Of a stretch of DNA of 64,000 bases, positions 36,881 through 46,699 are shown one piece after another. The notes under the pieces were generated by a model. The model was not told where the DNA came from, did no database searches, and saw nothing but the letters and a program-made list of their open reading frames with translations. The position numbers and the translations under genes were made by a program. Origin of the DNA: Pleomorphomonas sp. NRK KF1 (GTDB lineage Bacteria > Pseudomonadota > Alphaproteobacteria > Rhizobiales > Pleomorphomonadaceae); the NCBI RefSeq assembly GCF_023721755.1, contig NZ_JAMDLH010000001.1:806001-870000 (forward strand), in the 5' to 3' direction. Every line of letters starts with the position of its first letter. Positions within the stretch are counted from its first letter, which is position 1.

Positions 36881-36958
36881 TGACTGTTCTTTGTCATGCG
36901 GTCCTGACGCAAAGCCGCCGTGCGCTTTTGCCGGACTGCCGGGAGAGCGAAACGCCGA

Positions 36959-38188
36959 TCAGCGGTCCCGCTCGACCGGAGCGTAGTTATGCATGGTTTC
37001 GTCGGCCGTGTCGAAGAATCGACGAAGCCCGCGCGCCGCCTGCCGAATACGCTGCTCGTTCTCCACAAGGGCGATGCGGACGTAATCGTCCCCCTGCTCG
37101 CCGAAGCCGACGCCGGGAGCGACGGCAACCTCGGCCTTCTCGATCAGCAGCTTGGAAAACTCCAGGCTTCCGAGCGGCTTGAAGCGCTCCGGCAGTGGCG
37201 CCCAGGCGAACATCGAGGCGCGCGGAACAGGAATCTCCCAGCCCGCCCGGCCGAAGCTCTCGACCATGACGTCGCGGCGGCGCTTGTAAGTCTGACGGAC
37301 CTCCTCGATATGGGTATCCGCCTCCGGGTCGTTCAGCGCGGCCGTCGCCGCCACCTGGATGGGCGTGAAAGCGCCGTAGTCGAGGTAGGACTTGACGCGC
37401 GACAGCGCGGCGATCAGCCGCTCGTTGCCCACCGCGAACCCCATGCGCCAGCCAGCCATGGAAAAGGTCTTGGACATCGAGGTGAACTCGACGCACACAT
37501 CCATCGCCCCGGGCACCTGCAAGACTGAGGGCGGCGGAACGCCGTCGAAATAGATCTCCGAGTAGGCAAGGTCCGAAAGCACGAACACTTCGTGCTTTCG
37601 GGCAAAGGCCACCACGTCCTTGTAGAAATCGAGATCGACCACCTCGGCCGTCGGGTTCGACGGATAGCAGAGAATGAGGGCGAGCGGCTTCGGAATGGAG
37701 TGGGTGACCGCGCGCTCGAGCGCGTGGAAGAACTCCGGCCCCGGCGTGACCGGCACCGAACGGATGACTCCGCCGACCATCAGGAATCCGAAGGCATGGA
37801 TGGGATAGGACGGATTGGGGCACAGAATGACGTCGCCCGGCGCGGTGATCGCCTGCGCCATGTTGGCAAAGCCTTCCTTGGAGCCAAGCGTGGCCACGAT
37901 CTGCGTGTCGGGGTTGAGCTTCACGCCAAAGCGGCGAGCGTAATAGGCGGCCTGCGCCTTGCGAAGACCGTTGATGCCGCGCGAGGCCGAGTAGCCGTGC
38001 GTGTCGGGCCGCTGCACGGTCTCGATCAGCTTGTCGACCACGTAGCGCGCCGTTGGCAGGTCGGGATTGCCCATGCCAAGGTCGACAATATCTGCGCCCG
38101 AAGCTCGCGCGGAAGCCTTGAGCCGGTTGACCTGCTCGAAGACATACGGCGGGAGGCGCTTGATCTTGTGGAACTCGTTGTTGCTCAT
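36959..38188 (-). CDS. AlaC-type class I aminotransferase (alanine / LL-DAP aminotransferase family)
   Basis: A PLP enzyme of fold type I (409 aa). It begins FHKIKRLPPYVFEQVNRLK and has the near-identical blocks VDLGMGNPD, RPDTHGYSASRGI, CPNPSYPIHAFGF, LCYPSNPTAE and, with the PLP lysine, SMSKTFSMAGWRMGF. These match E. coli AlaC, the glutamate-pyruvate aminotransferase, more closely than aspartate aminotransferases. In Rhizobiales such genes sit before hom and are often annotated LL-diaminopimelate aminotransferase; which reaction applies is open. GAGG lies eight bases before the ATG. Confidence 0.9.
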   Translation of the reverse strand: MSNNEFHKIKRLPPYVFEQVNRLKASARASGADIVDLGMGNPDLPTARYVVDKLIETVQRPDTHGYSASRGINGLRKAQAAYYARRFGVKLNPDTQIVATLGSKEGFANMAQAITAPGDVILCPNPSYPIHAFGFLMVGGVIRSVPVTPGPEFFHALERAVTHSIPKPLALILCYPSNPTAEVVDLDFYKDVVAFARKHEVFVLSDLAYSEIYFDGVPPPSVLQVPGAMDVCVEFTSMSKTFSMAGWRMGFAVGNERLIAALSRVKSYLDYGAFTPIQVAATAALNDPEADTHIEEVRQTYKRRRDVMVESFGRAGWEIPVPRASMFAWAPLPERFKPLGSLEFSKLLIEKAEVAVAPGVGFGEQGDDYVRIALVENEQRIRQAARGLRRFFDTADETMHNYAPVERDR

Positions 38189-38362
38189 GGACTTGACCTC
38201 AGTGTGGTCGTGGAAGCCGGCGGTTTTCGCCCCGCGCCGGCAGGCGGGTCTGTGCTTCTAGATCAATTTCGGGCGGAGGGGAAAGTGGCTTTTGGCCGGT
38301 CGCCGACCGATCTCTCCAAAAAGCCGCCGTTGTGGAGCCGCCCTGCCCGGCCCGCCACGGAA

Positions 38363-39103
38363 TCAGCCGATTGTGGAGAGGGCCGGGAAGTTTTCCAGAA
38401 GCCAGAACGACGCGCGCTGCATGCCGCCTGACAGGAACAGCGCGCCGGTAATGACCAGCACGCCGCCCATAGCTCGCTCGACCAGCGGAAAATGCCGGCG
38501 AAAGCGGCGCATGAACAGCACAAACTTTGCCGCAAAAAGCGCGGCGATCAGAAAGGGAACGCCCAGGCCCAGCGAATAGACGGCGAGCAGCAGAGCTCCA
38601 TCGCCGACGGTATCGCGGCTTCCGGCCACCGACAGGATGGTCGCGAGCACCGGCCCGATGCAGGGCGTCCAGCCGAAAGCGAAGGCGAGGCCGAGCAGAA
38701 ACGCTCCGCCGAGACCGGCCTTAATCCGGAACTGGTGAAACCGGGCCTCGCGATAGAAAAGAGCCACTCGAAACAGGCCAAGGAAATGCAAGCCCATGAC
38801 GATGATGAACAGACCGGCCAGAACACCGAGCACTTCAGACCATTGGCGAAGAAGCTGCCCGAATACCGACGCCGTGGCGCCAAGCGTCACGAAAACGCAG
38901 GTAAACCCCAGAATGAAGCAAAGGGAGACCTCGGCCGCTCGCCGCTTTGCAGCCAGCCGACTCATTTCTTCACTGGTCAGTTCCTCGATCGATGCGCCAG
39001 TCAGGAAACCGAGATAAGGCGGAACGAGCGGCAGCACGCAGGGGCTCACGAAAGAGAGCAGTCCGGCGCCAAATGCTGCAATCAAGGTTACGTTCGCGTC
39101 CAT
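38363..39103 (-). CDS. ccdA: Cytochrome c biogenesis / disulphide transport protein CcdA
   Basis: CcdA carries reducing equivalents from cytoplasmic thioredoxin across the inner membrane to apocytochrome c or periplasmic thiol proteins. The 246-residue protein has six membrane helices and the two redox cysteines in SFVSPCVLPLVPPYLGF (helix 1) and FGWTPCIGPVLATI (helix 4). I start at the ATG at 39103, with AGGGA six bases upstream; the frame beyond shows no conserved sequence. No thioredoxin-like partner or cytochrome c gene lies next to it. Confidence 0.94.
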   Translation of the reverse strand: MDANVTLIAAFGAGLLSFVSPCVLPLVPPYLGFLTGASIEELTSEEMSRLAAKRRAAEVSLCFILGFTCVFVTLGATASVFGQLLRQWSEVLGVLAGLFIIVMGLHFLGLFRVALFYREARFHQFRIKAGLGGAFLLGLAFAFGWTPCIGPVLATILSVAGSRDTVGDGALLLAVYSLGLGVPFLIAALFAAKFVLFMRRFRRHFPLVERAMGGVLVITGALFLSGGMQRASFWLLENFPALSTIG

Positions 39104-39500
39104 ATGGTCCCTACCAGGCGGGCAACCGACTGATACTCGATTTCCTCGGCTCATGCGAGGCGGGTTTTCTTCCCGCTTATCAAATCGCCGACACAGACCT
39201 GGCAGAGCCGAGCAACCGAGCAGCAGGCAGATCCGCAAAGGATGGCGGTTCAATCCCCAGAAATCGCATTCCTCAACCGAACCCACAGAACGTGAAACTA
39301 TCTGCGCCCGCCCGACCGTGAGGCAAGATATCCTCTGGGGAGCAAGTTGAAACGGAATTGCTTTTCCCCGCGAAGCAGCGTTTCCTCACATAATTCGAAA
39401 AAGCCACTACCCCACGCTCCGCGAGTTAACTATTATCTAGCGTTGTTCGCATATATTTATCTACAAGGTTGCGGGTGGTTGTGCGCCTCCGGGGGGACGA
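39104..39500. other. Divergent intergenic region between ccdA and the TRAP binding protein gene
   Basis: These 397 bases hold the promoter regions of two divergent genes. The last 100 bases before 39501 are A/T-rich (for example ATATATTTATC near 39452), a likely promoter for the binding-protein gene. I see no credible small gene or structured RNA. Confidence 0.5.
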
Positions 39501-40538
39501 ATGATCAGGCTGTCGGCGATCGCCGGACTGGCATTGTTTGCCAGCCTCGTGGCTCCTGCATATGCAGGCGCCCCAACGGTGATCCATGTCGCCAGCACCT
39601 TCCCTCTGTCGCTGCCATTGTTCTCGGAAGCCTCCGGCCGTCTGAGCGCGCAGGTGGACAGCTTGACCGGCGGCGACGTGCAACTGGTGTTTCATGTGCC
39701 CGGCAACCTGGCGCCGGCGTCCAGCACAGTCGACCGGGTCGCAACCGGCGAACTTGCCGCCGCCTGGTCCACAGCCGGCCAGTTCTCCAGCCACGATAGC
39801 GCCTTCGAGCTTCTCAGCTCCATTCCCTTTGGGCCTGACACCATGGAATACATGGCCTGGTTCCTGGAGGGAGGCGGCCTCACGCTATCGAGTGAACTCT
39901 TTGCCAGTTACGGCATCCACAATGTGCCCTGCATGGTGCTTCCACCGGAGGGAGCCGGCTGGTTTTCGAAGGAAATCCGCAGCATCAACGACCTGAACGG
40001 CTTGCGCATCCGCTTCTTCGGTCTGGGCGGTCGGGTCCTCGCCCGCCTTGGTGCCGACGTCATACAGAAATCCCCCGGCGAGATCGTCGACGCCATGAAG
40101 AAGGGCGAGATCGAGGCGGCCGAGTACTCGTTGCCGTCCATGGACCTGACGCTTGGCCTTCAGAACGTCGCAAAGTATTACTATTTTCCCGGCTGGCATC
40201 AGCCGTCGACGCTCTATGAGCTTTACTTCAACGAAGCGACCTGGCGCGCGCTGACGGCAAAGCAACAGGAGACGATCGAAACGGTCTGCGCGGCCGTCAT
40301 GCGCGATAGCATCGGGCGAGCGGAGATCATGCAGTCCGATGCTTTGGAAGAGATCAAAAGGCGCGGCATCAAGCTTCGCCGCTGGTCGCCTGATCTTCTC
40401 CTGACCTTCGAAGCGACCTGGGCGAAGGTCGCCGAGGAGGAGATGGCCGCCAATCCGAGATTCAAGCAGATTTACGAGTCGTATGTACGTTTTCGGAACC
40501 AATATGGGTTCTGGAAGCGTTTCAGTTATCTTCACTGA
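39501..40538 (+). CDS. TRAP-type (DctP-like) periplasmic binding protein without membrane subunits
   Basis: A 345-residue secreted protein with a clear signal peptide (MIRLSAIAGLALFASLVAPAYA). The body is a DctP-like solute-binding fold: VASTFPLSLPLFSEASGRLS near the start, DLNGLRIRFFGLGGRVLARLG with the conserved Arg that usually binds a substrate carboxylate (about residues 165-190), and GEIEAAEYSLP. No DctQ or DctM membrane partner is nearby. Instead a membrane GGDEF-EAL protein starts 36 bases downstream, in the same direction. A sensory rather than transport role is therefore inferred. GGGGGGACGA precedes the ATG. Confidence 0.9.
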   Translation: MIRLSAIAGLALFASLVAPAYAGAPTVIHVASTFPLSLPLFSEASGRLSAQVDSLTGGDVQLVFHVPGNLAPASSTVDRVATGELAAAWSTAGQFSSHDSAFELLSSIPFGPDTMEYMAWFLEGGGLTLSSELFASYGIHNVPCMVLPPEGAGWFSKEIRSINDLNGLRIRFFGLGGRVLARLGADVIQKSPGEIVDAMKKGEIEAAEYSLPSMDLTLGLQNVAKYYYFPGWHQPSTLYELYFNEATWRALTAKQQETIETVCAAVMRDSIGRAEIMQSDALEEIKRRGIKLRRWSPDLLLTFEATWAKVAEEEMAANPRFKQIYESYVRFRNQYGFWKRFSYLH

Positions 40539-40574
40539 GTTCGTCGAGGCACTCAAGAGGAGAAGCCGAGACCG

Positions 40575-43088
40575 ATGAGCTGGCATAACGAGCCGATCGG
40601 CAGCGCGAAGACCGCGAGCATCCGGACCAAACTGTCCGGAGCGGTCGTCTTTGTTCTTTTGCTCATCGCCGCCGTCAGCGCATTGGGCGTCGTGCAGGTG
40701 ATATCGGTCAACAGGGTCACCACGGAAATCCGCGAGATCAGGCTTCCGCAGGTAGAGCTGCTCGAAAAGCTCCGCCGCCTCGCCTTGCAGCACAACCTGG
40801 TCGTCATGCGCCGCTTGCAAGTGATCGACTACCACAATCTCGCTGAGATTGACGCCAACCTCAACGAAACGCGCCTCGAACTCAACCAGGCCGCGACCGA
40901 CTTCAAGGCGACCATCAGTTCGCCCGAAGAAGAGCGGCTGTTCGCGATCTTCTCCGAAGCCTGGGGAATCTATCTCGCCTCGCTCGATCAGGTGAACGAC
41001 GCCGTTGAAAGCGGCGAACTGGAACAAGCGACCGAGTACGCCAACGGCACGACACGCCTTCAGTACCAGGCCGCCGTCACCGAGCTCGAGAATCTCATCG
41101 CCTACGCCAAGACACAGTCGCAGGACGCGGCGGCGCGCGCTTCCACGGCGGTGTCGCGTGCCATTACCCAGTCGCTGATCGCCCTGGTGATCGCCAGCCT
41201 CGCGGCATTGGGAGCGATCCTATGGGTCCAGCGCAACATATCGGGACCCCTCCGCGACATCGCTCACGCCATGCGTCGACTGACGATCGGCGATCACACG
41301 ACTCCGATTCCGGAGCCGACACCAAGACGCGATGAGATCGGCGTGCTCGTGCGCGCCCTCGCCGGCTATCGCGACGCGCTCATCCACAGCCGGGAGTTCG
41401 CTCGCAACGCCGAACGGGAATGGGAGCGTCTGAGAGCGGCGGTTGCCAACATGCCCGTCGGCTTGTCGATGTTCGACGCTGCCGACCGGCTCATCATCTG
41501 CAATCGCATCTACTGCGACATGTACGGTTTGGCGCCCGAGGATACCTTGCGAGGTCGCACCTACCACGAAATCTTCGCCGAAGCTTTCAAGGACGGCGGC
41601 ATCTACGCGCCGGTATCAGAGGTCCTGGCGGAATCGCGCGCCAATCTCGGCGGAACGACCCATTTCGTGTACGAGACGAGCGACGACCGCATTCTGGCGC
41701 TGGGAATCCAGAATATCGCCGGTGGCGGTTGGGTCGCCATTCACGAGGACATTACGGCCCGGCGCCGCGTCGAGGAAAAGATCCGTCATATGGCGCGCCA
41801 CGACGCCCTGACCGACCTGGGCAACCGCCTGCTGTTCCGCGACAGTCTCGAAGAAGCACTGTCGGGACTGACCGGCAACGAAAGCGTCGCCGTTCTCTGC
41901 ATCGATCTCGATCGCTTCAAGAACGTCAACGACACGCTCGGCCATCCCGTCGGCGACGCACTTTTGCAGGCCGTCGCGGACCGGCTGAGATCCTGCATCA
42001 GCCAGAACGACATAGCGGCGCGCTTCGGCGGCGACGAGTTCGCCATCATCCAGCTCGGCCCCGTCCAGCAACCGGAAGAGGCCACCGATCTCGCCCGCCG
42101 CATCGTCCGGATCGTGGGCGAGCCCTACGAGATCGACGGCCAGCAGATCATCATCGGAGCCAGCGTCGGCATAGCCGTCGCCCCGCTCGACGGCACGAAC
42201 GCCGACACCCTGCTCAAGAACGCCGACATGGCGCTCTACACGGCGAAGGCCGACGGCCGAGGCGTCTATCGTTTCTTCCGCGACGAGATGAGCCTCCGCT
42301 CCCAGACGCGGCGCTTGTTGGAGCTGGAACTTCGCCGCGCCCTGGCCGCCGAGGAGTTCCGCCTTCATTACCAGCCGATGTTCAGCATGGACAACCGCGA
42401 GGTCATCGGCTTCGAGGCGCTCCTTCGCTGGGACCATCCGAAGCGCGGCATGGTTCCGCCCAACGAGTTCATCTGGCTGGCCGAGGAAGTCGGTCTGATC
42501 GTGCCGATGGGCCAGTGGGTGCTTGAGCAGGCCTGCCGCGACGCCGCGACCTGGCCCGGCCATATCAGCATCGCCGTCAACGTCTCGCCGGTGCAGTTCC
42601 GCGACCGGACCTTCGCCGATCAGGTGGTGGCGGCGCTCGCCACGTCCGGTCTTGAAGCGCATCGCCTGGAGATCGAGATCACCGAGCGCGTGCTGATCGC
42701 CGACACCTCGATGACGCTTGCCATCCTGCAACGCCTGCATGAGATCGGCATCCGCATCGCCATGGACGACTTCGGCACCGGCTATTCAAGCCTAGGCTAC
42801 CTGCGCCGGTTCCACTTCGATCGCATCAAGATCGATCGCTCCTTCATCGCCGATCTCGACGAAGGCGACCAAGAATCGCTGGCGATCATCCGGGCGGTTG
42901 CCAGCCTGTCGTCCAATCTCAATATCGCAACCACCGCCGAGGGCGTGGAAAGCGAGCAGCAGTTCGAGCGTCTGCGGGCCGAGGGCTGCGACACCGTGCA
43001 GGGCTTCCTTCTGGGCATGCCGGTACCGGCCGACGACGTCGCACGCATGTTCGAAGAGGGCGATGACTCGGCCATTTCGGCTGCGTGA
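40575..43088 (+). CDS. Membrane 4HB-HAMP-PAS-GGDEF-EAL protein (c-di-GMP turnover)
   Basis: An 837-residue inner-membrane protein. Helices near 18-45 and 195-218 enclose a helical periplasmic sensor of the four-helix-bundle type; a HAMP linker (to about 270), a PAS domain (about 285-400; LRAAVANMPVGLSMFDAADR), a cyclase domain (405-570) and an EAL domain (580-825) follow. The cyclase site is RFGGDEF; the RxxD inhibitory site is absent (SQND). The EAL side has FEALLRWDHP, AVNVS, EITER, DDFGTGYSSLGYL, IKIDRSF, AEGVES and the Gln of VQGFLLG, so it appears complete. It forms a likely operon with the TRAP binding protein just upstream, which could present a ligand to its periplasmic domain. Confidence 0.94.
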   Translation: MSWHNEPIGSAKTASIRTKLSGAVVFVLLLIAAVSALGVVQVISVNRVTTEIREIRLPQVELLEKLRRLALQHNLVVMRRLQVIDYHNLAEIDANLNETRLELNQAATDFKATISSPEEERLFAIFSEAWGIYLASLDQVNDAVESGELEQATEYANGTTRLQYQAAVTELENLIAYAKTQSQDAAARASTAVSRAITQSLIALVIASLAALGAILWVQRNISGPLRDIAHAMRRLTIGDHTTPIPEPTPRRDEIGVLVRALAGYRDALIHSREFARNAEREWERLRAAVANMPVGLSMFDAADRLIICNRIYCDMYGLAPEDTLRGRTYHEIFAEAFKDGGIYAPVSEVLAESRANLGGTTHFVYETSDDRILALGIQNIAGGGWVAIHEDITARRRVEEKIRHMARHDALTDLGNRLLFRDSLEEALSGLTGNESVAVLCIDLDRFKNVNDTLGHPVGDALLQAVADRLRSCISQNDIAARFGGDEFAIIQLGPVQQPEEATDLARRIVRIVGEPYEIDGQQIIIGASVGIAVAPLDGTNADTLLKNADMALYTAKADGRGVYRFFRDEMSLRSQTRRLLELELRRALAAEEFRLHYQPMFSMDNREVIGFEALLRWDHPKRGMVPPNEFIWLAEEVGLIVPMGQWVLEQACRDAATWPGHISIAVNVSPVQFRDRTFADQVVAALATSGLEAHRLEIEITERVLIADTSMTLAILQRLHEIGIRIAMDDFGTGYSSLGYLRRFHFDRIKIDRSFIADLDEGDQESLAIIRAVASLSSNLNIATTAEGVESEQQFERLRAEGCDTVQGFLLGMPVPADDVARMFEEGDDSAISAA

Positions 43089-43172
43089 ACGAGCCTGCGA
43101 GCTCACGGCAGGGGCCTTCTGCGCCGAAAGAGGGCGCACGACCCTCGAGAATGTTGAGTTCCAAAGGAATGA

Positions 43173-43248
43173 TGGTGGGCGGTGACGGTCTCGAACCGCC
43201 GACATCCAGTGTGTAAAACTGGCGCTCTACCAACTGAGCTAACCGCCC
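43173..43248 (-). tRNA. tRNA-Val (anticodon TAC)
   Basis: A 76-base cloverleaf on the minus strand: acceptor GGGCGGT/ACCGCCC, anticodon arm CCAGT-TTTACAC-ACTGG with TAC at the anticodon positions, T-arm with GGTTCGAGACC, and the CCA end encoded in the DNA. It lies downstream of hupB on the same strand. Confidence 0.97.
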
Positions 43249-43348
43249 CAAAACCGCCGGATGACGACGGAAGGTTTCCTGCTCTACCCACTCGGGCAGC
43301 CGATTGCAAGGTCGTCGCGCGGATCGTCCCAAGCATGAACGGCAGAGC

Positions 43349-43421
43349 AAAAAGGGCGCGACCGTTACCGATCGCGCCGTTCAAAGTCACGTCGGCCCAA
43401 CCCTGTTTCGGGCTGGGCCGA
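43349..43421 (-). terminator. Tandem hairpins ending hupB
   Basis: The first hairpin, TCGGCCCA (43392-43399) with TGGGCCGA (43414-43421), starts ten bases past the hupB stop. The second, GGCGCGA (43355-43361) with TCGCGCC (43372-43378), runs on the minus strand into five Ts (43349-43353) and is a good Rho-independent terminator. Confidence 0.8.
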
Positions 43422-43430
43422 TTCGGGACG

Positions 43431-43706
43431 TCAGCCGTTGACCGCGTCCTTGAGGCCCTTGCCCACGCGGAACTTCGGCTGCTTGGAAGCAGCGATCTTG
43501 AGCGGCTCGCCCGTCTGCGGGTTGCGGCCCTCGGAGGCGGCGCGCTCGGTCACAACGAAGTTGCCGAAGCCGACGATGCGAACTTCGTCGCCCGCCTTGA
43601 GCGCCTCGGTGATCGTCGCGAAGACCGCGTCGACGGCGGCACCGGCCTGCGCCTTGTTGAGCGACGCCTTCTCGGCGACCTGCGTGACCAGATCGTTCTT
43701 GTTCAT
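43431..43706 (-). CDS. hupB: DNA-binding protein HU
   Basis: HU is the small nucleoid protein that bends and compacts DNA. The 91-residue sequence MNKNDLVTQVAEKASLNKAQ opens with the dimerisation helices, and GFGNFVVTERAASEGRNPQT followed by GEPLKI is the DNA-binding arm with its proline. AAGGGA lies six bases before the ATG. It is the last gene of the lon-hupB pair, and a terminator separates it from lon upstream. Confidence 0.98.
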   Translation of the reverse strand: MNKNDLVTQVAEKASLNKAQAGAAVDAVFATITEALKAGDEVRIVGFGNFVVTERAASEGRNPQTGEPLKIAASKQPKFRVGKGLKDAVNG

Positions 43707-43848
43707 GTCGTGTCCCTTTGTCTGACTCTGTCGGTAGCGGACTTGCCGTTTAGGAGTTAGCCCGTCACCCCGGCGGCACGTTTCCCGGATTTCCGGGGAA
43801 AATCAAGTGCGGAAAGACCGCTTATGCGCGATTTTTTGACCGAAGACG

Positions 43849-43878
43849 AAAAAGACCCGGGCTTTGGAGGCCCGGGTC
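43849..43878 (-). terminator. Terminator of lon
   Basis: GACCCGGGC (43854-43862) pairs with GCCCGGGTC (43870-43878); on the minus strand the stem is followed by TTTTT (43849-43853). It begins 33 bases after the lon stop and separates lon from the hupB promoter. Confidence 0.9.
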
Positions 43879-43910
43879 GGTAATTTGTTGGACAAGTGTC
43901 CCACGTTGGT

Positions 43911-46343
43911 TCAGTGCGCGGTGATCACGCCCAAATCGCCAGCTTCGCCTTCGGCGACCGCCGCAGGGGGCGTTTCCTTCGATTCGTCCCAGGCGATCGG
44001 CTCAAGCGGCCGCACCAGCGCCACCTTCAGCACGTCGTCCATATGAGCGACCGGAATGACTTCCATTCCGTTCCGGACGTTCTCGGGAATGTCCGCGAGA
44101 TCCTTGGCGTTCTCGTCGGGGATCATCACCGTCTTGATGCCGCCGCGATGAGCGGCGAGCAGCTTCTCCTTGAGACCGCCGATCGGCAGCACCCGGCCAC
44201 GCAGGGTGATTTCGCCGGTCATGGCAACGTCGTGGCGAACCGGCACGCCGGTCATCACCGACACGATCGAGGTGACCATGGCGATACCGGCCGACGGGCC
44301 GTCCTTCGGCGTCGCGCCTTCCGGCACGTGCACGTGAATGTCGCGCTTGTCGAACAGCGGCGGCTCGATGCCGAAATCGACAGCCCGCGAGCGCACGTAG
44401 GACGCCGCCGCGGAAATCGATTCCTTCATCACGTCCTTGAGGTTGCCGGTCACCGTCATGCGGCCCTTGCCGGGCAGGCGCACGCTTTCGATGGTGAGCA
44501 GCTCGCCGCCGACTTCGGTCCAGGCGAGACCGGTGACGACGCCGACCTGATCGGTGCCTTCCGCCTCGCCATGCCGGAAGCGCGGCACGCCGAGATACTG
44601 CTCGACCTTCTCCGGCGTCACGGTGACCGACTTCAGCACGCCCTTCGACTTCTGGAGCTCGGTCACCGCCTTGCGGGCGAGCGACATCATCTCCCGATCG
44701 AGGTTACGAACGCCGGCTTCACGCGTGTACTGGCGTATCACCGCGCGAATGGCGTCGTCGGTGATCTCGTACTCGCCGGCGCGAAGACCATGGTCGGCGA
44801 TCGACTTCGGCAGCAGGTGCCGCTTGGCGATCTCGACCTTCTCGTCCTCGGTGTAGCCGGCGATCCGGATGATCTCCATGCGGTCCATCAGCGGGCCGGG
44901 AATGTTCAGCGTGTTGGCGGTCGTCACGAACATCACGTCCGAAAGGTCGTACTCGACCTCTAGGTAGTGATCCATGAAGGTGTGGTTCTGCTCGGGGTCG
45001 AGAACCTCAAGCAAAGCCGACGACGGATCGCCGCGGAAGTCCATTCCCATCTTGTCGATTTCGTCGAGCAGGAAGAGCGGATTGGACTTCTTCGCCTTCT
45101 TCATCGACTGGATGACCTTGCCGGGCATCGAGCCGATATAGGTGCGCCGGTGACCACGGATTTCCGCCTCGTCGCGCACGCCGCCGAGCGACATGCGCAC
45201 GTATTCACGTCCGGTCGCCTTGGCGATCGACTTGGCGAGCGAGGTCTTGCCGACGCCCGGAGGGCCGACGAGGCAGATGATCGGCCCCTTCAGCTTGTTG
45301 GCCCGGCTCTGCACCGCCAGATACTCGATGATGCGTTCCTTGACCTTGTCGAGGCCGAAATGATCCTCGTTGAGCACCGCTTCGGCATAGGCGAGATCGT
45401 CGCGGGTCTTCGAGCGGCTCTTCCAGGGGATGCCGAGAATCCAGTCGAGGTAGTTGCGGACAACCGTGGCCTCGGCCGACATCGGCGACATCTGGCGCAG
45501 CTTCTTCAGCTCGGCCGTCGCCTTCTCGCGAGCTTCCTTGGAGAGCTTGGTGCGCTTGATGCGCTCTTCGAGCTCGGCAAGCTCGTCCTTGCCTTCCTCG
45601 CCGTCGCCCAGCTCCTTCTGGATCGCCTTCATCTGCTCGTTGAGATAGTACTCGCGCTGCGTCTTCTCCATCTGCCGCTTGACGCGACTGCGGATGCGCT
45701 TTTCCACCTGCAGCACGGAGATCTCGCTCTCCATCAGCCCGAGCACCCGCTCGAGCCGCTCGACCACCGATTTCAGGGAGAGAACGTCCTGCTTCTCGGA
45801 GATCTTGACGGCGAGATGGCTGGCGATGGTGTCGGCGAGCTTGGCGTAGTCGTCGATCTCCTTGATGGTGCCGAGCACCTCGGGAGACACCTTCTTGTTC
45901 AGCTTGACGTAGTTGTCGAACTCGACCAGCACCGAGCGGGCAAGCGCCTCCACTTCGACGCGGTCGCTCTCCACTTCCTCGATCGGCCGAACCTCGGCCT
46001 CGAAGTAGTCGGAGCGGTCGATGAAATTGATCACCTCGGCCCGGCGGGCGCCTTCGACCAGCACCTTCACGGTGCCGTCGGGCAGCTTCAGAAGCTGAAG
46101 CACCGTTGCCAGAGTGCCGACCGTATAGATATCGCCGGACGTGGGGTCGTCGTCGGACGCGTTGCGCTGGGTTGCCAGCAGGATCTGCTTGTCGGCCGTC
46201 ATCACCTCTTCAAGGGCGCGGATGGACTTCTCGCGGCCCACGAACAGCGGCACGATCATGTGCGGGAAAACGACGATGTCACGAAGCGGCAGGACAGGAA
46301 AGACGTCCCGTTCGGCGCCGGTCGCGGGAGTGGATGCGGCCAT
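43911..46343 (-). CDS. lon: ATP-dependent protease Lon
   Basis: Lon degrades misfolded and regulatory proteins in the cytoplasm. The protein (810 aa) has the N-terminal LAN domain ([20 protein letters not shown]), a coiled-coil region, the AAA+ module with Walker [15 protein letters not shown] and Walker [11 protein letters not shown], and the C-terminal protease domain with the Ser in [10 protein letters not shown] and the Lys in [14 protein letters not shown] start at the ATG at 46343 with AAAGGA about ten bases upstream; the frame upstream is not conserved. A heat-shock-type promoter lies about 215 bases before it. Confidence 0.98.
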   Translation of the reverse strand: MAASTPATGAERDVFPVLPLRDIVVFPHMIVPLFVGREKSIRALEEVMTADKQILLATQRNASDDDPTSGDIYTVGTLATVLQLLKLPDGTVKVLVEGARRAEVINFIDRSDYFEAEVRPIEEVESDRVEVEALARSVLVEFDNYVKLNKKVSPEVLGTIKEIDDYAKLADTIASHLAVKISEKQDVLSLKSVVERLERVLGLMESEISVLQVEKRIRSRVKRQMEKTQREYYLNEQMKAIQKELGDGEEGKDELAELEERIKRTKLSKEAREKATAELKKLRQMSPMSAEATVVRNYLDWILGIPWKSRSKTRDDLAYAEAVLNEDHFGLDKVKERIIEYLAVQSRANKLKGPIICLVGPPGVGKTSLAKSIAKATGREYVRMSLGGVRDEAEIRGHRRTYIGSMPGKVIQSMKKAKKSNPLFLLDEIDKMGMDFRGDPSSALLEVLDPEQNHTFMDHYLEVEYDLSDVMFVTTANTLNIPGPLMDRMEIIRIAGYTEDEKVEIAKRHLLPKSIADHGLRAGEYEITDDAIRAVIRQYTREAGVRNLDREMMSLARKAVTELQKSKGVLKSVTVTPEKVEQYLGVPRFRHGEAEGTDQVGVVTGLAWTEVGGELLTIESVRLPGKGRMTVTGNLKDVMKESISAAASYVRSRAVDFGIEPPLFDKRDIHVHVPEGATPKDGPSAGIAMVTSIVSVMTGVPVRHDVAMTGEITLRGRVLPIGGLKEKLLAAHRGGIKTVMIPDENAKDLADIPENVRNGMEVIPVAHMDDVLKVALVRPLEPIAWDESKETPPAAVAEGEAGDLGVITAH

Positions 46344-46566
46344 GGAGTGGTTTCCTTTCTGGTGGCCCGCCGGCTCAGCCTGTCGGCACCGGCGTCCGTC
46401 GCACGCGGTTTTCGGCAAGGGCTGCCGACCGGAAGATCGGAATGCCCCAGTTCGGCAACGGGTAAGAGGACCGGAGAAGATGATCCGCTACGTGGCCGCC
46501 CAGTCCGCCCCTTGATGGGCGCGAGGCCGGACGCCGTTCCCGTTTCCGTCGCCGCCGCGTAAGCGG

Positions 46567-46597
46567 ATACATGGATCGCGGCGACTGTGCTTTCAAG
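46567..46597 (-). promoter_or_regulatory. Candidate RpoH (heat-shock) promoter upstream of lon
   Basis: On the minus strand CTTGAA (46592-46597) is followed after 17 bases by CCATGTAT (46567-46574). This fits the sigma-32 consensus (CTTGAA, then CCCCATNTA) as known in E. coli and alphaproteobacteria. Transcription would start near 46560, leaving a leader of about 215 bases before lon. Confidence 0.65.
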
Positions 46598-46661
46598 GTC
46601 TTGACACGAAAGCGTCATTGACCCGACGCACGACGCTCCCGACCCGCCGGGCCGGGAAGAA

Positions 46662-46689
46662 TGGGCGGCGGAAACTCTGCCGCCACCCA
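46662..46689 (-). terminator. Hairpin just after clpX
   Basis: TGGGCGGCGG (46662-46671) pairs with the CCGCCACCCA end (46680-46689, one G-U type mismatch) starting 11 bases after the clpX stop; on the minus strand TTCTTCC follows. Probable terminator of clpX, weaker than that of lon. Confidence 0.55.
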
Positions 46690-46699
46690 TGGAAAACGA

